Below, piece after piece: positions 22,166 to 27,898 of a stretch of 27,898 nt of DNA. This stretch comes from a virus: IMG/VR virus record IMGVR_UViG_3300045579_000014, positions 1-27,898 of that record; one strand, given 5' to 3'. The position numbers were made by a program, and so were the translations under genes. The number at the start of each line of letters is the position of its first letter. Within the stretch, counting starts at the first letter, position 1. The notes under the pieces were generated by a model, which saw only the letters and a program-made list of their open reading frames with translations, searched no databases and was not told where the DNA came from.

Positions 22166-23959
22166 TTACATTACAGGAGGTGCTTCTCCTTCAATCTGAG
22201 GCTCTAAAAGGTCTTCTTCAAGAGGTGTAGCTTGTTCTATTTGCATCTCTTGTTGAACTTGGTTAACAAGCTTTTGAGTTTCAGCTTGTTCAAATATAGC
22301 TGCATTATCTTTAATAAATTCATATTTCTCAAAGCCCATATATTCTTCAACCATCTTTGCAAGACGTTTAGAAGAAACATGTGGAGCAATAGCTTGTCCC
22401 ATAGGACTATTAAAGATACCAAGCATATTCTGAATAAGTTGAGCTCTAGCTGCAAAATGTCTAGCTCCGATAGGACGAAGCTTACCTTTAGCAGTAATAT
22501 CATCTTTAGTAATAGAAATGAAATCAGTTACACCAAGATCATCATCCATTACTCTAGATATCTCAGCTATATCCATATTACGTCTAGCCATCTCTAACAT
22601 AGTATTAAGAATTGGCTCTAAGAACTCAATCTCAAACTTATTAATCTTATGCTGGAATATACGTCCAGCTGCATTCTGTAATTGTTGTACTTCAAATGCT
22701 GTTTTTTCACCAGGACTACGGATACCCATAGCCTCTTTAGGAGCACCAGCCATTTCTTCCATTAGTGCTAGTAAAGCAGCAATCTCATTGTTTACTTGGA
22801 AAGCTGCAGCATTAGGAGCTAACATCTCTACAGCTCCATCTTCTGGAATGTGAATAGTAGTCTCAGGACCCCATTCAAAAGGTTCTACATCTCCCTTAAC
22901 AACCATAGGAGGATGAATAGTAAGATCCATAGCATCGGCTTTTAAGTTCTCCAAATGATCAATACGATATTGTAAACCTACAAGGTTGTCTAACGGACCC
23001 ATACAATATAAATTATCTGGTCTTTCTCTCCAACCTACATGATGTTTTGTATCACGACCTAACCAAGATGGATTCTCAATATTACGGATAATATAACTTC
23101 TATCAATAATAGTAATAATTCTACGCTCTAATAGATCACCTTTAACTTCATCATAAAGGTCTCCTTCAAACTCGAGGATTTCTACTAAACCTGATTGGTA
23201 GTATTCTTGAAGAGATCCAAAACCATCTACACTAAAACCTTCAGCTTTATTAATATCTTCCATTTTAAATGCTGATATATTTCTACGTACGGCTATGGCT
23301 TTTTCAAAAGCTGCTTCATCGTAGTTTAAATCAGGACGATATTTAATATCTTTCTTAAGTTCACCAACAGATTTAACATATCGTGTAAACTTTGGAGACT
23401 CCTTAAAAGTTCTAGCTGTAGGATTAAATACAATATCAAATGGAGATATACGTTCTAGTTTAGGACCTTGATACGTTGTAATCTCTTGATCTGTGTATTG
23501 ATCTCTATGCTTTTCATTTACATAAATAACATCAGCAAAACAATTACCATAGTCAATGTAATCATAAAGAAGTTGAGAAATCGTTTCTCTAAAATTAGAT
23601 TCTCTTAACTTAGTTTTAATATAAGACTCAATAGCTCTACGCTTATTATGAGTAGAAGCTTCTAAATTATAACCTTCCCATTTAACCCAGTCATCATTAG
23701 GGAATAGAGCATCCATGTAGTTGGCATGAAGGTTATCTCTAATTTGAGTAAGCTTAGGAAGTGTTGTTTTATTCTTCCAAGGTAGTTTAGAATTGGTAGT
23801 TTTAGTAGTATCTGTAGCAAATAGATAATTACGAAGCTCTCTCCATTCTGCTTCTTTATCATCACGTTGAATCCACCAATTATTGTAAAGACCAGCTAAA
23901 CGTTTTGCTAGGCCTTCTCTATCCATTAATTGTCTTAGTTGTGCTACTTTCCCTGCCAT
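22166..23959 (-). CDS. Portal protein (head-tail connector, gp8-like)
   Basis: A 597-residue portal protein forming the dodecameric ring at the capsid vertex through which DNA enters and leaves (T7 gp8 is 536). Visible family features are an early WWIQRDDKEAEWRELRNY segment, PWKNKTTLPKLTQIRDNLHA and YMDALFPNDDWVKW, typical of marine T7-like portals, and the later crown/wing region with ALMEEMAGAPKEAMGIRSPG and EKTAFEVQQLQNAAGRIFQ, followed by a Gln/Glu-rich C-terminus. It lies nine bases downstream of the large terminase, with a standard ribosome site. Confidence 0.92.
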   Translation of the reverse strand: MAGKVAQLRQLMDREGLAKRLAGLYNNWWIQRDDKEAEWRELRNYLFATDTTKTTNSKLPWKNKTTLPKLTQIRDNLHANYMDALFPNDDWVKWEGYNLEASTHNKRRAIESYIKTKLRESNFRETISQLLYDYIDYGNCFADVIYVNEKHRDQYTDQEITTYQGPKLERISPFDIVFNPTARTFKESPKFTRYVKSVGELKKDIKYRPDLNYDEAAFEKAIAVRRNISAFKMEDINKAEGFSVDGFGSLQEYYQSGLVEILEFEGDLYDEVKGDLLERRIITIIDRSYIIRNIENPSWLGRDTKHHVGWRERPDNLYCMGPLDNLVGLQYRIDHLENLKADAMDLTIHPPMVVKGDVEPFEWGPETTIHIPEDGAVEMLAPNAAAFQVNNEIAALLALMEEMAGAPKEAMGIRSPGEKTAFEVQQLQNAAGRIFQHKINKFEIEFLEPILNTMLEMARRNMDIAEISRVMDDDLGVTDFISITKDDITAKGKLRPIGARHFAARAQLIQNMLGIFNSPMGQAIAPHVSSKRLAKMVEEYMGFEKYEFIKDNAAIFEQAETQKLVNQVQQEMQIEQATPLEEDLLEPQIEGEAPPVM

Positions 23960-23968
23960 AATTTTTCC

Positions 23969-25501
23969 TTAATAAGAAACACCACCGAAGCGGCTGTGAG
24001 TAACTATATTTTTACCTATTGAAAATGTTCCAACTCTATTCTTAGGTATGATTGCTATTGAGATTGCATTAGCTAAAGCATCTTTTATATCGTCATGTGG
24101 AGGATGAGCCATTACTAACTCTTCTTCTAATGACTGACAATTACCACCTTTGTAGTGCCATATTTGCATGTTATCATACTTAGGTTCTAGTACAGCTGAA
24201 ACACGTTCAAACTTATCACCTAAAGACCTAGTAGGTCTAAATTCATCAATTGAAAGAGGTATACCATTAGGTTTAAGGTAACTCTCTTTTAGTTCTTTTA
24301 CAATTGTTTGTTGAGCTACAGTAATTTCAGCTCTAATCTTTCTAAAGCCCCACTTTTCCCAAGCTTTAACTATATGCTCATAGTAATCTACAATTCTGTC
24401 AGTTTTAAATCTATCTATATCTAGAATGTAGTAATTACCTTGATGATCAACACCAATCGTAACTAAGGCTGTGTAGTCAGCTTTTTTACGAAGAGAGAAA
24501 GCAAAGTCAATAGCAGCATAAATATTAAGCTTCCTATCTCTAATATACCAATCCCCTTCTTTATTCTGAAGTATAGATTTATCAAAATACTGAAACTTTT
24601 CTGAGCTAATCCTTGCAACATCTTCACTATTTGGATTATTATAGTATTGTGAATAAAATTGTGTAGCGTCAATATATTTAGCTTTAATTCGTGCTAGCTC
24701 TTTATCATCAAATCCAAATCGTTTACCATCTGCACGAGTTTGTTTAGGCCAGAGGAACTCTCCATTAGTCTCAACTACTCTTTGAAACAACTCATAAACT
24801 TCTTCTTCGGAAGTAATATCACCATCATCACCATAGATAGTTTCTTTCATAGCCACCATGGTATCATATATGTCTTTTGGATGGTATCTAGTACCTACAA
24901 CCCACTCTCTCGCTCCTGGATTTTCAATGGAAGCAAGTTGAGAATAAGCTGCCTCAACTTTCTCACGACCATCAGCTGTATAAGCGTTCCCAGGTACAAC
25001 AATGTCGTCAAGAACAACAACGTCAGCATGAAAACCTGTGGTATTAGATGTAAGACCAACAGCTTTACAGGTTGCATCTCGAATCCCTTCTAATTTACGT
25101 TGAGGGTGATCAACAGCAATTTCAGAAACTGCCCATTTCTCACGTTTACCTTCTTCTGGATGAATCATCTCAGGCCAGTACCTACGATAAATAGGACTAT
25201 CTATAATCTGTTTAATAGCATATAACTGTTTCTCAGCTAGATCAGCTGTAGCAGAGACATATAGAATCGTTGTTTCTGGATATTTAGTAATCCACCAAGC
25301 AGTTCTATATGCAATCAACTTACTTTTCATGTGTCCACGAGGAAGTAAGACTAATTGGTTGTTCTTAGCTTCAGAACGAGTCCACCATTGAATTAGTTCT
25401 TCATGAACAGCTCCTAACATCAAGTGTGGAGCTACAAGTTTAATAAAGATTGATAAGTCTGCTTCTGCTGACTCTCTAATCTGATCTAATTTATCTTTCA
25501 T
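23969..25501 (-). CDS. terL: Terminase large subunit (ATPase and nuclease)
   Basis: A 510-residue DNA packaging motor (T7 gp19 is 586). ATPase domain: a Walker A-type loop LPRGHMKSK at 53-61 and Walker B DVVVLDDI at 160-167 with the following acidic residue; VGTRYHPKD at 202-210 fits the coupling region. The nuclease domain has the RNase H-like acidic residues D332 in AAIDFAF, E392 in RAEITVA and D471/D474 in HDDIKDALA. It is translated right after a 43-residue basic ORF (stop and ATG adjacent). No obvious small terminase is recognised among its upstream neighbours. Confidence 0.93.
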   Translation of the reverse strand: MKDKLDQIRESAEADLSIFIKLVAPHLMLGAVHEELIQWWTRSEAKNNQLVLLPRGHMKSKLIAYRTAWWITKYPETTILYVSATADLAEKQLYAIKQIIDSPIYRRYWPEMIHPEEGKREKWAVSEIAVDHPQRKLEGIRDATCKAVGLTSNTTGFHADVVVLDDIVVPGNAYTADGREKVEAAYSQLASIENPGAREWVVGTRYHPKDIYDTMVAMKETIYGDDGDITSEEEVYELFQRVVETNGEFLWPKQTRADGKRFGFDDKELARIKAKYIDATQFYSQYYNNPNSEDVARISSEKFQYFDKSILQNKEGDWYIRDRKLNIYAAIDFAFSLRKKADYTALVTIGVDHQGNYYILDIDRFKTDRIVDYYEHIVKAWEKWGFRKIRAEITVAQQTIVKELKESYLKPNGIPLSIDEFRPTRSLGDKFERVSAVLEPKYDNMQIWHYKGGNCQSLEEELVMAHPPHDDIKDALANAISIAIIPKNRVGTFSIGKNIVTHSRFGGVSY

Positions 25502-25633
25502 TTACTTCTTTTTAGGAAAACCCTTTTTCATATTTGCATATGCTTCAGGAGTTATTGTACTCTTCTTTTTAGAACGAGAAGTTCCTTTTTTCTTACGTTG
25601 ATTAATATTGTAATATAAACCTTTTTTTACCAT
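25502..25633 (-). CDS. 43-residue basic conserved phage protein
   Basis: A very basic ORF, start ATG at 25633 (VKKGLYYNINQRKKKGTSRS), ending KKGFPKKK. The KKGLYxNINxRKK and AYANMKKGFPKKK parts resemble tiny proteins I recall in many tailed phages near terminase and structural genes; function unknown. The ATG overlaps the stop of the upstream gene (ATGGTAA), and its TAA directly abuts the terminase ATG. Likely translated by coupling. Confidence 0.7.
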   Translation of the reverse strand: MVKKGLYYNINQRKKKGTSRSKKKSTITPEAYANMKKGFPKKK

Positions 25634-25899
25634 TTTACTTTATCCGCCCAGTATGCAGCTGACATCTTACCTTTAGATATATTACTCGCATGACGAGCTT
25701 TAAAAGATTTCTGTCTAGCTTTTTGTTTAGCAGTTTTAGGATTAGATCCAGCGCCACTTACTCCTTGTTGTCCAAAGCGAATAAGCTTTTCTTTATCTCC
25801 TACTTTAGCTAATACAGCATGACTCTTAGTAGGGTGACCTGGAGTACGTTTAGGTTTGTTATAACCTGAAAACGTCTCACTGCCTTTTTTAATAGCCAT
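25627..25899 (-). CDS. Basic conserved phage protein
   Basis: A 90-residue basic protein. The sequence GSETFSGYNKPKRTPGHPTK, then KLIRFGQQGVSGAG, and KSFKARHASNISKGKMSAAYWADKVKW (cut: KARHASN, SAAYWADKVKW) is a pattern I recall as highly conserved across many phages and assigned only to domain-of-unknown-function families. It has no enzymatic motif I can name. High charge suggests nucleic-acid or capsid contact. It sits just upstream of the terminase. Confidence 0.75.
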   Translation of the reverse strand: MAIKKGSETFSGYNKPKRTPGHPTKSHAVLAKVGDKEKLIRFGQQGVSGAGSNPKTAKQKARQKSFKARHASNISKGKMSAAYWADKVKW

Positions 25900-25901
25900 G
25901 A

Positions 25902-26024
25902 CTATTTCTTTTTGCTTTTAGCAGGTTTAGCCATCATCTTTTTACCTGATTTGCTTGCTGCTTTTTTAGCTGCTGCCATACCTGATTTAGTATAAGCATA
26001 CTTCTTTCCGTTTACCATTGGCAT
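25902..26024 (-). CDS. 40-residue Lys/Ala-rich protein
   Basis: An ORF with start ATG at 26024 (MPMVNGKKYAYTKSG), then an Ala/Lys-rich helix (MAAAKKAASKSGKK) and a basic end. A good ribosome site (AAAGGAGAA) precedes the ATG. The pattern MPxVNGKKYAYT resembles tiny proteins I recall from other phage genomes; function unknown. Too short and biased for a firm family call, but start context and spacing support translation. Confidence 0.65.
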   Translation of the reverse strand: MPMVNGKKYAYTKSGMAAAKKAASKSGKKMMAKPAKSKKK

Positions 26025-26035
26025 AATATTCTCCT

Positions 26036-26474
26036 TTAATTAAAGTTTTTAGTTCCACTACCATTTATTACTAACGCTTGTTTACGAGGTTTACTACCCT
26101 CTTCACAAAAACTAATGTGTATCCAACGATCAAACTCCAAAATAACTTGATCATATGGAATATCACTTGATATAATCTTTTTAATAATGTCTTTAGGTGT
26201 TCCAAAGGATGGACAGATAATATCTGCCGCCAATCCTTTCGTGTGTTGACTTGTCGGTTTGCTTCCCAAGTAGGTTATTAACCAAAATAGACCGATAGCC
26301 ACTATTAACAATAACAGGTTTTCCAAGTAAGGCTCTGACACGTTCTAGTCCTTCAGCTAAAATTTTTAGATTAGTTAAAATCAAAGGGCTAGCTGGAGTA
26401 TTATCTATTCCGTGCCTATCTGCTAGTTCTGATGCTGTTAATTCTTCAAACGTAAAGTGCTTTGTTAACTTCAT
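26036..26474 (-). CDS. Peptidase M15 endolysin split by a +1 frameshift
   Basis: Two overlapping reading frames together make one M15-type (D-Ala-D-Ala carboxypeptidase-like) endolysin of about 145 residues that would cut peptidoglycan peptides at lysis. Frame 1 starts at 26474 (MKLTKHFTFEELTASE) and carries the family start and VNSGYRS...VNNLLG. The zinc ligands lie in frame 2: SQHTKGLAAD (His and Asp) and WIHISF (His). One base too many in the GGG at 26267-26265 separates them; removing one G restores LLGSKPTSQH. It may be an assembly error, a real inactivating mutation, or +1 recoding at CTT-GGG. It overlaps the holin gene by four bases. Confidence 0.8.
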
Positions 26475-26836
26475 TTCTTCTTAATGTGCATAAGTGAACG
26501 TTCACCGAATAGATAGAAACCTACTGCACTTGCAAAGTTATCTACTTCAGGTGTTGCTGTACCGTTAAGATGCATAATAACCCATGTAGAAAGCACAAGA
26601 AGCCCTATTGTAGGTCTCATAAGTCTTATAACAGCTTCTACCCAAGGGTATGATGGGTTACCACCACCAGCTTCATTCATGACTTTAAAGAACTCAAGAT
26701 CAATTTGTTTCATTTGAGTATATTGTTCTATAGTAGCTGGTTTAAAATTATCAGGTGCTACAAATTTGTTAATAAGTGATTTGCCTAAATCGACAGCCAC
26801 TGGTGCAAAAGCAGAGAGTATTGTTATTGGGTCCAT
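26471..26836 (-). CDS. Putative holin (3-TM type)
   Basis: A 121-residue membrane protein next to the endolysin. Hydrophobic segments are at about residues 4-22 (ITILSAFAPVAVDLG), 75-90 (PTIGLLVLSTWVIMHL) and 100-112 (NFASAVGFYLFGERS), with a charged middle. The order matches the three-TM holin type known from gene transfer agents, with a MRPTI and FGERS pair in place of the typical RPF and GERT motifs. It would permeabilise the inner membrane at lysis. Its 3' end overlaps the endolysin start as ATGA-type coupling. The assignment is from topology and position. Confidence 0.65.
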   Translation of the reverse strand: MDPITILSAFAPVAVDLGKSLINKFVAPDNFKPATIEQYTQMKQIDLEFFKVMNEAGGGNPSYPWVEAVIRLMRPTIGLLVLSTWVIMHLNGTATPEVDNFASAVGFYLFGERSLMHIKKK

Positions 26837-26837
26837 A

Positions 26838-27020
26838 TTATTTGAATAAGTTATTTAAAAGTAATACAATGACTGTACCAAAAGCACCAAGCAGGATTTG
26901 TTCTAATCGTTTTAAACGAGCATTAATCTGCTCATAACGCATAGCACAGATTTCTTCGTGTGTACTTAGGCGATGATCTACGTCTTGGATGTCAGGCTTA
27001 ATCATTTCTGTTAGTTCCAT
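26838..27020 (-). CDS. Small XhlA-like membrane protein
   Basis: A 60-residue protein with a charged helical N-terminal part (VDHRLSTHEEICAMRYEQI, then NARLKRLEQ) that can form a coiled coil, and one C-terminal membrane segment (about 42-58, ILLGAFGTVIVLLLNNLF). This is the layout of XhlA/hemolysin-type lysis accessory proteins, which help holins. It lies between the fibre-chaperone gene (10-base overlap) and the holin. Confidence 0.6.
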   Translation of the reverse strand: MELTEMIKPDIQDVDHRLSTHEEICAMRYEQINARLKRLEQILLGAFGTVIVLLLNNLFK

Positions 27021-27487
27021 TTCTGATTAGTAACAATCTTAATAAATTCTTCTAAGTATTCACAAGCAGTAATCTCAGCTTCAAGTCTATCTGCTTCAGC
27101 TACAATCTTAGATCTTTCAGTAACAATCTTAGATGGAATATCTATGTTACGTTCTAGTTTACGAATAACATACCAGTCCGTTTGTGCTAGAAGTTTACCT
27201 GCAGTATCTTTAATCTGTGCAATAAACTGTGATTTAAGACCACGAGTAGTACTCTTGTTTCCTTCAGAATCTGTTTCTTCTTTGTCTTCTAATGCTCTAG
27301 GACTAGTTGGATTACCATCCCACCAAAAGCGATCATCGAGTCTAATTGGATCTGGGACTTCAGAGATCCCAATTGCTTGTTTTTCTTCTAATGTTGTTTG
27401 ATACAACCATTGTGGAGGATAGGTAATTCCATTGTGCGTGAATTGAGCACCTTCCTGTAGTTTCTTTCCGTTTAAATAAAAAGCCAT
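27011..27487 (-). CDS. Tail fibre assembly chaperone-like protein
   Basis: A 158-residue protein directly after the tail fibre. The N-terminal half has FTHNGITYPPQWLYQTTLEEKQAIGI, read as motifs THNGITYP and EEKQAIGI, followed by RFWWDGNP; the C-terminal half is helical (LKSQFIAQIKDTAGKLLAQTD, then WYVIRKLE). This matches the layout of phage fibre-assembly proteins of the XkdW/DUF4376 kind. It would help fold or attach the fibre upstream. Confidence 0.6.
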   Translation of the reverse strand: MAFYLNGKKLQEGAQFTHNGITYPPQWLYQTTLEEKQAIGISEVPDPIRLDDRFWWDGNPTSPRALEDKEETDSEGNKSTTRGLKSQFIAQIKDTAGKLLAQTDWYVIRKLERNIDIPSKIVTERSKIVAEADRLEAEITACEYLEEFIKIVTNQKWN

Positions 27488-27504
27488 AATTTTTCCTTTG
27501 TTAA

Positions 27505-27898
27505 TTATCTTGCTAGTGCGTTTTTAAATGGGTTTTCTGCGAATGCCATGTATATGTATGTTGCACCATTTCCATTATTTCCAGTGCCTGTTTGTCTTTG
27601 TTTAAATCCATTAGATAATATATCTATACCTGCAGAACCTGTACCTTCTGCATCTGATAAATCAGCATAAATAAATATATTACCTAAATTATAAGTAATT
27701 CTACTTGTATCATAAATATACCAATCTTCAGTTGTGGAACTTACTTTAATTAATATATATTTAGGTCTAAATCCTGTATAAACAAACGGACCATCAGCAT
27801 TACCATTACCTGTGTAAGAACCAAACTTACTAAACCCTGCTATTTCTGCCCAAGCATACCCAACATAAGTATATCCTGAACCATTTGTTCCTGTTCCA
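27505..27898 (-). CDS. Tail fibre or surface protein, C-terminal part (5' end outside window)
   Basis: An open frame running in from the window edge and ending at TAA 27507-27505; 131 codons are visible and there is no start. It is Gly, Asn, Thr and aromatic rich and beta-like (GYTYVGYAWAEIAGFSKFGS, GFRPKYILIKVSS) and ends with GNGATYIYMAFAENPFKN, an ending I recall from phage tail-fibre domains (DUF7483-like). The protein probably binds the host surface or carries a receptor-binding domain. The gene stands first in the visible late arm, followed by its likely chaperone. Confidence 0.7.
   Translation of the reverse strand, partial: GTGTNGSGYTYVGYAWAEIAGFSKFGSYTGNGNADGPFVYTGFRPKYILIKVSSTTEDWYIYDTSRITYNLGNIFIYADLSDAEGTGSAGIDILSNGFKQRQTGTGNNGNGATYIYMAFAENPFKNALAR

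Noticed and set aside
22237-22503. Second minus-strand frame inside the portal gene (also 23662-23865, 24463-24672 and 24895-25077)
   Set aside because: Nested in strong portal or terminase coding sequence, Leu/Ile-rich shadow translations with no initiation signal.
1-27898. tRNA genes, CRISPR arrays, insertion sequences, integrase or attachment sites
   Set aside because: No cloverleaf-like or TTCRA-type sequence, spaced repeats, transposase or recombinase motif was seen by eye. Genes cover nearly the whole window, and no gap exceeds about 70 bases.

Overview
This window looks like most of an AT-rich (by eye about one third G+C), T7-like short-tailed phage genome of the marine podovirus type (SAR11, roseobacter and cyanobacterial podoviruses are the closest comparison I can name from memory). 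The evidence is gene content and order: a T7-style replication set (ssDNA-binding protein, 5'-3' exonuclease, endonuclease I), a monomeric class II ribonucleotide reductase, and a T7-style virion set (portal, scaffold, capsid, tail tubular proteins A and B, three internal virion proteins, large terminase). No integrase, tRNA, CRISPR array or insertion sequence is visible. No phage RNA polymerase gene lies in the window. The host cannot be fixed from sequence alone.

The genome here has two convergent arms. The left arm (1-6584, + strand) is DNA metabolism: an ssDNA-binding protein cut by the window edge, a membrane-anchored small protein, exonuclease, Holliday-junction endonuclease, a DEDDy 3'-5' exonuclease fused to a zinc ribbon, a tight chain of overlapping small genes (a hypothetical gene, a lipoprotein, an SprT-like metalloprotease), then a consensus sigma70-type promoter (3595-3623) that starts a second block: DUF3310, two small proteins, ribonucleotide reductase, a 43-residue protein and a SLOG/YspA-like nucleotide-binding protein. 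Genes are packed with stop/start overlaps.

The right arm (27898 down to 6581, - strand) is virion assembly and lysis, read right to left: a tail fibre cut by the window edge, a fibre chaperone-like protein, an XhlA-like membrane protein, a 3-TM-type holin, an M15 peptidase endolysin split by a one-base frameshift, three tiny basic proteins, large terminase and portal. Then comes a second consensus promoter (22130-22158), followed by a small gene, scaffold, capsid, a decoration-like protein and a terminator (19650-19684). Beyond it are a jelly-roll protein, tail tube A, small basic proteins, tail tube B, a GNAT-like protein, and internal virion proteins equivalent to gp14, gp15 (with a lytic transglycosylase domain) and gp16, ending in a small DUF6973-like gene. 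The two arms meet at 6581-6584, where the two stop codons overlap inside the loop of a 10-bp hairpin that probably terminates both transcripts.

The most interesting items are: a small ORF (18134-18280) whose first 17 residues copy the N-terminus of the major capsid protein; a late promoter placed so that its mRNA would start at, or almost at, the ATG of the next gene (a leaderless message); the frameshifted endolysin; a mosaic of codon usage around the active site of the ribonucleotide reductase, as expected from recombination or an old intron/intein homing event; and a TTG-started gene nested in the DUF3310 reading frame.
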